Program-made: the position numbers and the translations under genes
In this document: positions 33,245-44,299 of the stretch, in pieces
Layout: the number at the start of each line of letters is the position of its first letter
Position numbering within the stretch: the stretch's first letter is position 1
The notes under the pieces: model-generated
Database searches by the model: none
What the model was told of the DNA's origin: nothing
The model's input: only the letters and a program-made list of their open reading frames with translations
Source of the DNA: Phytophthora sp. 'mugwort'
Taxonomy: Eukaryota > Oomycota > Peronosporomycetes > Peronosporales > Peronosporaceae
DNA: 64,000 nt
Direction of reading: 5' to 3'
Assembly: GCA_033558025.1 (NCBI GenBank)
Contig: JAUCEF010000017.1
Location: forward strand, 4,278,001 to 4,342,000

Positions 33245-34291
33245 TTAGCACCGACGCTGTTGAAGAACTTGCTGCTGCTTGCCATGTTTGATGCAGAAGC
33301 CGCCGCTGCGAGCCGCATGGGTGCAGCCCTCGGTCGCACAGCGCTTGCCGCCTCCATGCGAGTAGCAGATGCCTCCGGACTGAGCGCTCTTGGTGCAGTT
33401 GGCCACCGCACACCGACGGCCTCCGCCGTGCGAGATGCAGAAGCCACCGCGGTGGGCGCACTTCTGACAGCCCGCCATCTTGCAGAAATGGCGTCCGCCG
33501 TGCTCCATGCAGAGTCCTTTGCGTCTGGCATCGTTAACACAACCGTCACGACGGCACTTGGCCACGGGCTTGGAGCTTCCGGTGCTTCCGGTGGACGGCG
33601 TGGGGCTAGCTAGAACGCGGGGCTTCTTGATTAACGGAGCCGACAGGAACGTCGTGTGCTCGGTGTAGATGGGAGACCGCTTGTTGTAGGTCACGGCTGT
33701 AGTAGTATACAAAGGGCTGCCGGGCTGCACCAACGAGTCGTAGCACGGGTATGCCGAGACGGAGACGGACTGGCGGTCGACCGTAGAGCGGGGACGGGTG
33801 GGCACCACTGTCCGCAGTGCCGGGAGATACTGTGGCTGGGTGACTGGCGACGGGAGCACGAGGCACGGGAGCGGGTTGGCCGTTGTCTGGACGAACGGAG
33901 CCCGACACGGAGACGGGAACTGCAGGGCAGGTCGACCATGGATATGATCGTGGCAGTATCCCTGCATCTTGCCGAAGTTGGCACAGCCTTGGAACCTGCA
34001 GTACTCGAGCTTGAGCGGGTTCAGGAGGCTGCTGCTGTTACTACTGACGACTGGGAACCTGGTGGTCGTAGTGGTGTTGGCTGGGCTGATGCTGCCAAGG
34101 GACGGAAGCAGAAGGGTCGTCGCGATGGTCGACGTCGTGTTGGCCAGGTTGATGGTGGGGCTGCAGCTGCTCATGAGCTGGCGCTTCATGTCGTCGGTCT
34201 GCTGCATCATGGCCGGGTTGTAGTCCGTGGCCGCATTTGGCGTCATGATCCACGGGCGGGAGTCCATTACTCGGTCGGCTACTGTTACCAT
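33245..34291 (-). CDS. WRKY19-like zinc-repeat protein
   Basis: An intronless 348-residue protein with an ATG at 34291. The first 230 residues are Ser/Thr/Pro rich and probably disordered. One separate Cys/His unit, CRFQGCANFGKMQGYCHDH, lies at about residue 110-130, and four tandem units fill the C-terminus with the pattern C-x4-C-x6/7-G-x-C-x2-H-G-G, for example CAVANCTKSAQSGGICYSHG and CATEGCTHAARSGGFCIKHG. Proteins with these repeats are often annotated as WRKY19-like in oomycetes because plant WRKY19-type proteins contain the same modules, although there is no WRKY DNA-binding domain here. Zinc binding is expected from the ligand pattern; nuclear regulatory function is inference. Confidence 0.85.
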   Translation of the reverse strand: MVTVADRVMDSRPWIMTPNAATDYNPAMMQQTDDMKRQLMSSCSPTINLANTTSTIATTLLLPSLGSISPANTTTTTRFPVVSSNSSSLLNPLKLEYCRFQGCANFGKMQGYCHDHIHGRPALQFPSPCRAPFVQTTANPLPCLVLPSPVTQPQYLPALRTVVPTRPRSTVDRQSVSVSAYPCYDSLVQPGSPLYTTTAVTYNKRSPIYTEHTTFLSAPLIKKPRVLASPTPSTGSTGSSKPVAKCRRDGCVNDARRKGLCMEHGGRHFCKMAGCQKCAHRGGFCISHGGGRRCAVANCTKSAQSGGICYSHGGGKRCATEGCTHAARSGGFCIKHGKQQQVLQQRRC

Positions 34292-36671
34292 GTATTTTTA
34301 CTGTTATATTGGGGGTGGTGCTGTGTTGTAAGATGTTGTTCCTCTAACGCAGCTGATCCAAAAGCTCTGCGCGTTCAAGTTCCAATTCGCAAATGGCACT
34401 GATGTCCAGCCGCGTGGGGGCAGTCGAGTTAACGTTAACCCTGGCCAGCCGGTGTGCGATCTGCGAGGTCTTTGACTTTCCCCAGCGCGGATTCGTCACA
34501 GCGCCTTCGATCAGAGGATTTGGATCGGAGCAGATTTTTCTGTGGCGGATGCTTTTCTGTACTCGGCTGTTTTCTACGGCGACGCGAGTGTCACTGCGAG
34601 CTGAGACTGGAGGAAGTTACTGAGAGTCTCAGATGCGTTGGGTGAGCTCGGGCCAGCAGGCAGGTGGGTGTGTACAGCGGTGTCAAATTTGTGTGTGGGC
34701 CCCACACTGTGGGGGCGGTGGGCTCGCATTAGAAACCCGGGCGAGCCCGGGACGAAACAGCCGGAGCTGTCTGCAGCCAACACTTTCCGTGGCGGCATCG
34801 GCACGGTCATTTATTTTGTGCTGGTTGAAGGTCACCACACCGCAAGAGTTGCTTAGAGCCACGGATTGCCATACACAATAACGCCACAAGGAGCCGGCAC
34901 CACATTACATTGCCAGAAGCCTCTTCAGTGCCTTTGACGATGCTGGCGCCTTCTACATCTTCAGTTGACTACGTAGCGTTGCAGCGTAACTGTCGGTGAT
35001 TTATAATGCAAAAAGATCGCGCAGCCTCGACAGTGGGACAAAGTCCGGTGACTTCCAGTTTGTATGCCGAGGCGCCACGTTCATCTCGCAGACGTGTTGC
35101 AACATGAACCAGCCCAATTTTTGAAAGGATGCCAAGTTAGCTGACGTGCCCTGACGGCGTCAGCCCAGAAGTTTCCGCTCGACCTTCCCCATCGAGATCA
35201 CTGCGAGATCGGAGACCGCGAGGCTAGCGCTGCCATCCACACGCAGTTCGTTGCATTGCGGGGGGATGACGAGAGGGCCAGCAAGCTGAAGTTCCGCACT
35301 GCACGATCCAACTGCTTGGTGGGCGAAAGCGGGCCTATCCAGCTATACGTGGCATCCCGATGCAATATGCTGAGGGCCTATCGCTTCCCCAACACCGGAT
35401 AGATCGGTGTCAGCAGACAAGCACGCTAGGTGGTGCTGCCGCGGCAAAGCTTCTAGTGCCGCCGCGCTTGGTGGATTTTTGTATGCAACAGCTCCGCGCC
35501 GGTGCCGTCCTGCTTCGGTTGGTTTGGGGCAAATTGGCGAACGGGGCTGTCACACATGTTGTTGCGGCTGCGGGATTTCGCTGCTGCTTCTCCCAAGATG
35601 TCAGCGACATGACACAAATGCCTCGGCACACCATGTGGCACCTTGACACTTGTGGCTCTTAGTCTGCCATACGGCGCGCCTGGCGAGATCCGGACGGGGC
35701 TCTGGTAAATGTCCCTTGCCACTTCGGTGCCGTCCACGGGCTGTATACTACTGTCAACCTGTCCTAACGAATCCCTGTGCATGCTTATATTTCTTGTGAT
35801 ACATGTAGCTGCTACATTGTAGCACCCCTAATGTAACGTATTCCAGTTCGCTTTATTTTTATTTCTATGATTCAAATAATTAAGTATCAGCTCACCATAA
35901 CAATACACGAAACTTACTACACTTCTAAATGTAAGTTTAATTAAAATTAAGCTAGGCTTGTCAGTTTTACAAGTATATTAATAGATGACTTGCAAACGTT
36001 GACAGCACAATTGGCCGACCAAAAAAACCTGACTCGACACGCTCCTCAGCTGGTGAGGCTCACCCGTGTGCCCCTCCTGTGAAGTCCATGCAGCGCGACA
36101 GACAGGTATTCGGCGCCTGGAGCTGTTAGTTTGCAAGTGTGGCCCACGCGCGGTGCCGTCGAGCCACGTCGAGCGCATTTGCTTCTTTCTTTGGGCATCA
36201 CGCAGGCCTTAAAATCTCTCAGACCTGCCCGAAAGGCCTCGAAGCCATAAAAGCTGACCATGGATAGACATTCGCCTCGACTCAGCTACAGTAAGTCCCA
36301 CAGCATCGCAATCCTGTCTTCACGGCGCCATCCTGACTATCCACAGCGAAAAGATGCAATCATGCAGACACTCAGCCTCGAACGGCGAACTTTCGCGAAA
36401 AAGCAGGTGAATACTGGGATGGTCGGCTCGGCAACGTCCCGTTTTGAGGCTATTCGTTCCCGAGTTCGCTTGGAAAGGCAGAGAGCCATCCGTCCATTGG
36501 ACGGCAAGAACACGTGTGAAGTACAGTGTTCAAGCATCCCCCCCCCCCCCCGATAACAGGCGTGTCTGTCCCCGAATGCATGGTGTCATAACGATGGCTT
36601 GAACTTCGCAAAGTCTTTTACTATGCCGCGGCCGTGGTTCTGTATCATGGCTCTCTGTTATTTCCTATGAC
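34292..36671. other. 2.4-kb spacer with one coding-like fragment
   Basis: The first part carries the promoter of the zinc-repeat gene. At 35145-35402 a plus-strand frame of 85 codons without ATG reads smoothly (DLPHRDHCEIGDRE, TQFVALRGDDERASKLKF) and may be an exon or gene remnant; I do not recognise it. A run of 14 C lies at 36538-36551. Nothing else is supportable. Confidence 0.4.
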
Positions 36672-36673
36672 TA

Positions 36674-38112
36674 CACCTTTCCAACTTCAAAGTGGCAAAA
36701 AGAAAAATCAGTACGTCAAAGGGTAAGATCAAAACGTCTCGATTACTAAAGCCGATATGACGAAGTCAAACAAATTTAACAGGAGATCAAATATGACAGC
36801 TATATGAAGGCGCCAACGGTTCCCGTCAAAATCACTGGACACCAATGCAGACGGCTTGCTGGTGGTTCCGATGCCAGCTGCTCACTGCTCACTGCTCAAT
36901 TTGCACCGCAAGCACCAAGACACTACCAATACCAAATCTCCTCTCCCCACAATGCTGTACGACGACACTACCGTTCGCTGCGTTCTCCGCGCCTCCCGCG
37001 ACGACCTAGATTAGCGCGAAGTTGCTAACATCAATGACGCCAATCTGCGTACTGCATCCCGGTGGATCGCTGCCGCGCGAGCAGCCGATGACTGGGAAAG
37101 CTCCCCCCGAAAGACCCGTGGCTGTAGGCGTAATGCCAAGCTCCATGATGTCCATGAGGAATATCTGCTTCGCCTACTCGACGACAACTGCTACCTGACG
37201 TTTGCCGAAATGGTGGACGCACTGGAAGCGCGGTTTTCGCTGTGTGTAACTCGGCAGACAATCAAGAACCACGTGGACGCACGCATATAAACCATGAAGC
37301 AGACGCACCGCGACAACAACTACCGAAATCTCAACCAAACAAGGTCCTGCGGCAGGTATACGTCGTCAACCTCCTGAGCTACAAATCGCAAGGTAAGAAT
37401 TTTTTTATGTGGACGAAACTAACTTTTGTTTGTGGTGTTCGCGTCGACGCGGCCGCAGCCTCAAGGGCAAGCGTGCGGTTGACCGTAACACCGCGACTAA
37501 GGGCTCGAATATCCATGCGATTGCCTGTACCTCGGAGAACGGATGGCGTACGTGTAGAAGCGGTTCGGTTCGTTCACCTCGGACAAGTGCAATGACTTTA
37601 TCCGTCGGCTGCTTACCCACATCGGGATGGCTACGTTGCTGGAAGACGTTGTACTGGTGGCGGACAACGCTCCGTGTCACGCCAATGTCGAAGCTGTCTT
37701 CGCAGAGGATGCGTTCGTGGCAGCTAAGCTTCTGAGACTGGGACCGTACTCACCATGCTAAATCCCACAGAGAATTGGTTCTCAGCGCTCAAGGCGATGG
37801 TGAAACGGTTCCTCGCCCGACAACGCCAAACAATCATACGAGTCCCGCCCCGTTGTACGATCAAGTAGCATTGAGAGGAGTACCTGATGATGGCGGCGGA
37901 TCTTCTCGTCCACGAAGCCATCACCTCCGAGTTATGTTACAAATATGCCTTGCATACGGTAAAGTTTCATACCGCTGCGATCCAGATGCAGGACATGCCC
38001 ATCGGTCAGTAAGACGATAAAACAATATATGTATGCCATGTATCTATCTTGCCATTTTGATTACTTTTTAACGTATTGATTTTTATTTTGTGCCACTGAA
38101 GTTGAAAAGGTG
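36674..38112 (+). mobile_element. Tc1/mariner-type element A with terminal inverted repeats and TA sites
   Basis: The left end CACCTTTCCAACTTC continuing to AGTGGCA (36674-36697) matches the reverse complement of the right end TGCCACTGAAGTTGAAAAGG then TG (38091-38112), and both ends are flanked by TA (36672-36673 and 38113-38114). Inside, plus-strand frames give a decayed transposase: a helix-turn-helix region (LTFAEMVDALEARFSLCVTR, about 37,200), the first catalytic Asp block MDETNFCLW with RRRGRSLKG (37,410), then VVLVADNAPCHANVEAVF (37,650) and LGPYSPC with NPTENWFSALKAMVKRFL (37,740). Stops and frameshifts inactivate it. Length about 1.44 kb fits the superfamily. Confidence 0.85.
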
Positions 38113-38114
38113 TA

Positions 38115-38776
38115 CTTGCACCTTTGTAGTGCCATCGTAGCCGTTTCAACTTCAAGTTGCAAAATCGCCATATCATTTATTCACCAGACAGTATCGACTT
38201 CCGAGACGACAGCGTGTGTATAATAATAATATCCATGGGTTTCAATTTATCATGATAAACCCAAATACTGGGGTTCATTCCTTCAAAGGAATAAGCTTCT
38301 GAAGGGTCATGTCGAAACCCTCCCAAATAAATCATCCGCGTTTTGCAAGGGTATCAAATTACACCATAAAACGCGTTTGTTACTAAATTGAGTATTGTGC
38401 TTCCCGTCTAATTTAGGGTACGACGACAGAACATGCCGCACTTTTCACAAAGAAACTAAAAATCTCGCCAACGAAACGGGTGAGCGGGATCCAATGGTAT
38501 CCGCCTGGGGTAGATTTCTGGCCAGTGCACATTTCTGATCAAGCCAACGCTGTATTAAGAAATGGCTTTTAATCTCACTTCATGAACCCAATTTTGCTAC
38601 GATTTCCATCACATTTTCGCGAGCATAAAAGTCACACTTTACACTTACATTTTAGCAGTTCTACAGGTTAATTGCCCCAGAACGTAGCCGTCATAAATTG
38701 AATTAATTGAACGAATTAGGATAGCACAGTCACAGAAACACTTCTAAATCGCCCATACAAAGTGCGAAATATGCAC
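38115..38776. other. AT-rich spacer between two Tc1/mariner elements
   Basis: No gene is seen. A partial repeat of the element A end (CACCTTTGTAGTGCCA, then TTTCAACTTCAAGTTGCA) directly follows its right TA at 38,119-38,162, suggesting a second, older element end. GGGTTTCAATTTATCATGATAAACCC near 38,237 is a partial palindrome. Confidence 0.45.
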
Positions 38777-38778
38777 TA

Positions 38779-40403
38779 CCACTCCGTCTCAAAACTGATG
38801 TCACATACCACGTTTTTGCTCGTCTCAAAATTGATGTCCCCAAGTTATATTTGGTTTAGTTATGGCGAGCAGCCTGTGCTATGTGATACTGCGACACAAT
38901 CGCAGCTGTTTCGGGCGTGCAATGAAGATTCACGGGAAGCCGCCCCTCTCGTTCAAGCTTCACTTGACGAGCCTTGAACGCGTTGCCTTCTACACCCATA
39001 ATGCAGGAGTCAATAGAACCGTGAAGGCCCAAGAACACCGCGTTGATGGTCGAAGGAGGCAGCTCCGAGAAGGCAGCAGTAATAGGATCTACGAGCTCCT
39101 CGATGTTGCGCGGAGACCGCATGCGTTGGCGCGCTTGGATAGACGTGAACAGGCCCAGGTCCAGGCAGTTGAGGTCGGGTGAGTTAGGTGGCTGGCAGCA
39201 GAGCTCGACATCCAGCCTTTGCTGCTCCACCGCCGCCGCAAAACGTGAATCCTCGGGGCTGACGTGTGCAAGGGTGTTATTCTGCTAAACCCGAACGTGA
39301 ACACCTTTACCAGCCGAAGGCCATCGTTCGCGGATTGCTGAGAGTAGATGCGCGATCAGCATCGAGCGGTACGCCTCTTGATTGACGCGACCTTCCTCCG
39401 TCTCAATCGTGCCATCTGGGCGCCTTGTGCTTCTCCGAATGGCGGGTGTCCGGACGGCGAACGGCCAGATGCCGAGCTTGCCGTCAAAGTAAGATCCCGA
39501 AGACGTTCCCATTTTGGTCTTGCTACTGCGGCCAGCATCATCACCTTTGTGATGTAGCGCCTCGAGCGAACCTGGCGATGAGACGCCTCTTCACCAGGAA
39601 GCAGGTAGTAGCGACGCTTAACAGTTGTCAAATAGAACAATTATCATCTACATGATCGGTGGAATACATGTCACTAAAAACGCAGAGACACAGGCTCCAC
39701 ATGCAAGATGCACCAAGCCATTTTGGCTGCCTTGTTCGCGCCCGTCAGCAGCGGTATGATGTTGCTGACGAACACCACGACCTGCCCCCCTTTCACGCGT
39801 CGTTGAAGCGTGGCTCTGGGAACGCCACATGCCGACCGGATCGTACAGCGCTGGTCCAACGGAGAGATGCGCAACTTCTCCAGCTTCACCGACAGGTCGA
39901 GGAGTGGTCCCCCACGCGCGTGGCGGCGGGAGTCGGCGCACAGGCGATCGATATTGGCTTTCTGCGCCTTTGCCCTCTATATCGTACCCCCGTCGACGCG
40001 AAACTTGGCCGCCATCTCCTTAACGGCACCTCGACGTGGCATACCGTCCACCGAACGCTGCAACAGTGACAGGATAACTTGCTCGCGGCCGCTGTCGCTC
40101 AACTCTCGTCTCCGCCCCGCGGTTATCATCGCACTGCAAGACCAAAATGAAACGAAAGCAAATGGGGGTATATGAAAGAGGAGGGGCGACATGCTCGTTG
40201 TTTATCCCATTTCCCAGCCCGCAGGCTGGTCCGGCAACCATTCATTTGGTCACCGTGGTGTCATATCTAACCGTGCGTTTGATTTGTGCCCACGGTTTAA
40301 ACTGTTAGACCGCACCGCATCGCCTGAGCCCAAAAGAGCAGGGCACAAGCCGATATTGACAAAATGCACATCCTAATGTGACATCATTCTTGAGACAGAG
40401 CGG
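38779..40403 (-). mobile_element. Tc1/mariner-type element B with 28-bp terminal inverted repeats and TA sites
   Basis: The left end CCACTCCGTCTCAAAACTGA then TGTCACAT (38779-38806) matches the reverse complement of the right end at 40376-40403 in 24 of 28 positions, and both are bounded by TA (38777-38778 and 40404-40405). The minus strand encodes a decayed transposase. It has an HTH region (SGREQVILSLLQRSVDG, MPRRGAVKEMAAKFRVDGGT), then GSYFDGKLGIWPFAV, then AYRSMLIAHLLSAIRERWP, and a C-terminal block CCQPPNSPDLNCLDLGLFTS near 39,180 with the Tc1-type PNSPDLN signature. Frames shift at least twice. It follows element A by 660 bp in opposite orientation. Confidence 0.85.
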
Positions 40404-41054
40404 TATGCTTGGTCGCTCTCGGTATGGCACCTCACAAAGGAAACTTGTCCACTTCAGAGAGTCTGAAAGGCTTGTCCAATTTCAAGGAGCATATAGATCA
40501 AATAAAGATCAACAGTCATTTGTTTTTGTGATCTGGAGCTTACATAATCAACGATCACATTTTATCTATAATATTGTATGCTAATCTAGGTTTCTGTATG
40601 CTTCAATAGTGACCGGACATATGCACCACGGTTGTTAAATACCCCCCTCTTTTCCTGACATTTGTATGGTGTCTTAAGTGACCGGATATATGCCTCAGAC
40701 GGATAGGAGCATAACGGTCTGAATGTCAGCTAAACTATGCTATTCTAATTTTGAGGAACCAGTAAGAAGAGAGGATGTACCAGCCAAACGAAAATGCCCA
40801 CATTCTTTTCTCAAGAGTCTCCTCTAACCCAACACGCCGCACCCGTTCTACACGTTCACAAAAGCGATAATATCTGAGCCTGAACCTAAATGAACGGCCT
40901 GGGGGATGGATATTGTTTCGATCTCGATATGCCCAATTATCTCCTGGGCAACTGAGGCGGCGTGTCGGATCCAGATTGCCGTTTTGTTCCGCTTACTTGT
41001 TTTTTTTCATGTTTCGTACTGCACCCAATCCGCGAGCTCGCCGTTTTACTTCTT
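40404..41054. other. Spacer with a direct repeat
   Basis: The sequence AGTGACCGGACATATGC at 40608-40624 recurs as AGTGACCGGATATATGC at 40677-40693. Otherwise there is no gene; the right part leads into the pogo-like pseudogene. Confidence 0.5.
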
Positions 41055-42090
41055 TTAAAGGACGACCACCTTCTTGCGCTCCGCAGCTTCGGCGCGTTTC
41101 CGCGTTCTTTCGGCAGCTTTTAGAAGCTTCCTGGATTCGAGCTCCAACTTCTTTCTGAGAGAATCTTCCGCTCGCATGAGTGCGTTTCCAGCAGCCTCTT
41201 TCTTAGCGCGTTCTTTATTCTTTCTGTGTTAGCAAACGCTTTGCTCCCAGTTTGAGTAGCGTCTTTATTGGAGATTGACGCTTGGTGGTTTGCAGTTGGA
41301 TGGAGGCACCGCATAACAATAGTGTAAGTACGAAAGCCGGAGACGTCAATTCCATTGTTTTTCAACCGCGTCAGGCTCCGTTCGTCGATTTCACGAAATG
41401 GAAGAAGATGACGGACAGCGATAAAACATATATGGTGCCTTGAGCGTCATATCCTCCGCACATATCTTACCAATCGTACAAGAGGCTTACTTATATCAGC
41501 GACCCACATACTTGTTGATTTCCATGATCACGTAGTATTCTTCGGTATAAATGCTTCCATGAGCGCGTCTCCAATTACCTCCGATCGGGCAGGCCCAGGT
41601 CGCAATTTTGTTCCGCTCCGTTGATCTGAATGATCGGAAGCAGTCTGCGTCTAGTGGCTGAAGTATGTGAGTTTTTGTTTTTAGTGTGCGGGGAGGGGCT
41701 TAGCAGATAAATCCCGTTAGCAATGCACTTTCGTCGAACAGTGTGGCCGACATGGGAAAGCGTGATTATCCAAAAGGATTACCAACTGGTCGGGTAGGCG
41801 GAATATGCCGGACAAAATGATCAATCCAATTTTCAGAGGAAGCACTGTCAATGAAGGTGCTGCTCGTTGCAGTCCCCAACGCTACCGTTAGGAGAGCCAT
41901 CCATAAAGTCCGATGGAAGTCGACGCTCTTGAACACGGACAGTGGGGGATCCAAGCGCCTGTTGCACTCACAGGCAGGCCTAGGAAAATACTTATCGGTA
42001 GTGGATCAGATGAAGAGACGAACCATAATAGGTGATTTCTTTGTAGTGACCAAAATAATAATATATTCGGTGATGAAAACATATTGGCAT
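41055..42090 (-). pseudogene. pogo-like transposase, C-terminal half
   Basis: Minus-strand frames read FLGLPVSATGAW, then DPPLSVFKS, TFIDSASSENWIDHFVRHIP, then SHVGHTVRRKCIANGIYLLS and LQPLDADCFRSFRSTERNKI. This is the catalytic core and C-terminal block order of DDE_1 pogo transposases. A Lys/Arg/Glu-rich helical tail (LELESRKLLKAAERTRKRAE) ends in ERKKVVVL at the stop near 41,055. Several frame changes are present. The N-terminal half of what looks like the same element lies beyond a hAT fragment, at 42,838-43,495. Confidence 0.7.
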
Positions 42091-42120
42091 GCACATTACC
42101 TTGAAAGAGAGCTCAAGCTC

Positions 42121-42560
42121 TAAAGAATTCGGCCTAGTCCTCTTCATCTTCCTCACTATCGGCGTCTGCTATCCCGTTTTCCTTCTCACTGTCAGGGTGC
42201 TGCTGCACTGCTGCGACTGTGCGTCTACTCCAGAACGTGTCGTTTTCCTTCAGAAACATCAGCATCTCAAAGTTAGCATGTGGTACAGAGCTACGTTGTG
42301 GCGTCCGCACAGCCTTCGCCTTCGAGAAACGTCGCTCGCATGCGTTGCTTGTGGGTGGGGCGTGGTGCAGCAGGGGTTCGTAGATAGCAGCATTAGCGAT
42401 ATCCTGGCCCCGCTTGTTGCCCACATGAAGGAGAGCATTCGCAAAGCCGCGCTGCGCTTCTTCGGCGGAGGCGTGGTCCTGCTCGCCGCGGTCCGTTCTA
42501 GATGCGTCAATCGCCGCTGCCTCGGCGCGAGTCAGTGTCCACTCGACGCGTGTGACCTAA
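42121..42560 (-). pseudogene. hAT transposase C-terminal dimerisation region
   Basis: The minus-strand frame reads RTDRGEQDHASAEEAQRGFA and then PTSNACERRFSKAKAVRTPQ, followed by VPHANFEMLMFLKEN. It ends in an acidic tail (ADSEEDEED) at 42,134. This is the hATC dimerisation signature with its conserved Ser/Glu-Arg/Phe-Ser and MLMFLK block. No catalytic domain or BED finger is attached, so it is a fragment. It sits between the two halves of a pogo-like transposase. Confidence 0.75.
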
Positions 42561-42837
42561 TGCAACATAAGAAGAGCAACTTAGAAAGTGCTTGATAACC
42601 ACAGAAGTTACAGCGCTTACCTTCCCGACAGCCGTTTCAAAATTTGGCGAGTGGACAAGGGTGTTCCGGTTCTTGGCCCGGATAGGTTGCAGGTTTCTAG
42701 AATATAGGGAATTTACACGGAATAGTATTAACTTCAGGTAATTTCCAATAATAGTATAGGGTCTCTCCAATACGAGTACTATTGATATTGAGTTATTTTC
42801 TGGGGCCTGCTCACAGCAAGGAGGCAAGTTGTGTTTT

Positions 42838-43495
42838 CTCTGTCTGGACCGCGGCATACAGCAAACATTTAACCCCCTTCTCGATGATCACCTTCTTGGA
42901 TGTACCACCTTAAGTATCAATACCAGTTTCGTCGCAGTTGTGGATCTGAACTGGATCTAGAGAACGTCTCCTTAGAAAGTCGACGTATTCCTTAAAAAAG
43001 TTCTCAATCTTGTGCTTGTCAGCTGTGTTCACCCCCATGCTATCCAAAATCCCGGCCTTCCTCACGGCCAGTACAGTACATCTGAATGGCGCTCTAGAAA
43101 TAGAGAAACCCACTTGTCGGACGGACCAAGATCGTCATATTGGTGTGGTCGGCCATCACTAATTATATCTAGGACCATCGTCTTCATATTAAAGATGTCG
43201 CTGGAAATCCCCGGTGGGCCCGGTCGAGGAGACATTGTACTAACCCATCTCCTTCGACCATGGTACGCGCATTTGAACGGTCTAGTGCGACTCCAATGTC
43301 TTGCCCATCGATATAACGTTTGATGGTGCGGGATGTAACGTTATATACACGCTCTGCAGCGCGCATGAACAAGTGGTCATGTCCTTGCGTGCATACAGCA
43401 ACCGTGTCGGCTTCCAAATCAATGGATATCCTTGCAGCGTTGGATCTAGGAGCCTTGCTAGACTCGTCCGTGGTTTGTAGTTCGTTATGCACCAT
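42838..43495 (-). pseudogene. pogo-like transposase, N-terminal half
   Basis: The frame 43495..43184 contains a helix-turn-helix part (AAERVYNVTSRTIKRYIDGQ) near its middle. The frame 43113..42910 contains KIENFFKEYVDFLRRRSLDP and IHNCDETGIDT, the first catalytic Asp block of DDE_1 transposases. After the stop the sequence continues GGTSKKVIIEKGVKCL, the next conserved segment. Frames are broken. It is oriented like the C-terminal half at 41,055-42,090, with a hAT fragment between them. Confidence 0.7.
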
Positions 43496-43530
43496 AGAAA
43501 AGCTGTGATATAATGATGCATTGTTGGTTA

Positions 43531-44299
43531 TAGCTCAAAAACTGCCAAAAACGATAGTGTGGCCTGTTGGGTCGTCACACCCTTAAATTTTCCAAAATTG
43601 GCCGATTGAGCGAATCGCCCCAATACAATCTTTCAGTTTTTTATCACGACCGGTTTATGCGCTCGCAATGCTTTAATCGTACTTAACAGTGTGTTTATAG
43701 TGTGCACACGCGTTTCGAGACCTTGCACGATTTGCGATTTGCTGCGTGATTGATTTGATGAATCGCGTAAGGGAAATTCGATTAGAAGCACATTATCAGA
43801 CTGAAAAAAATCTGGGTCCGGATCCAAGTCAATATATCTGGTTTCTTGATGTCAATCTACATATCTGTTCTGCGTTTTCTTGAATTGGCACTGCCCTGAT
43901 GTTAAAGAAACCTGGCATCTCGCTCCGCTCATACGCAGCAGCATCTCCTGTTACGCGCCTACGCTGACCTGTCAATACTATCTCCAGCCACGTCGACATG
44001 GAGAAAGCGAGCGCGCGACACTCAGAACAGCATTGGAAGCACGACATATCAATGAAGAGGAAATACGGAGGCTACCAGAATGAGTTCATCAAATGGTTCA
44101 AGACAAAGAGCTCAGCGACGGTGTGACTGTAGTAAAAGGGCAGGTAGCATCTCTTTTTAACTGAGGAACTTGTGGGGGAGAGTCGAAGCAAAAAGGGGGC
44201 AAGACTATGGGCGGGTCAACTGTGTGCTTATGCTAATTGCTGTGGTAGATCTATATATTCAGAAGTGGCGCTACGTATCAACTCGAATGAGTACCCGAG
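43531..44299. other. Spacer before Crypton
   Basis: Only short unassigned ORFs; nothing supportable. Confidence 0.4.

Noticed and set aside
33656..34402. 248-codon plus-strand ORF opposite the zinc-repeat gene
   Set aside because: It is antisense to the clear WRKY19-like protein and its sequence lacks any motif; the open frame follows from the codon bias of the real gene.
40913..41158. Plus-strand ORF MFRSRYAQLSPGQLRRRV
   Set aside because: It overlaps antisense to the Lys/Glu-rich tail of the pogo-like transposase, which is the better explanation.
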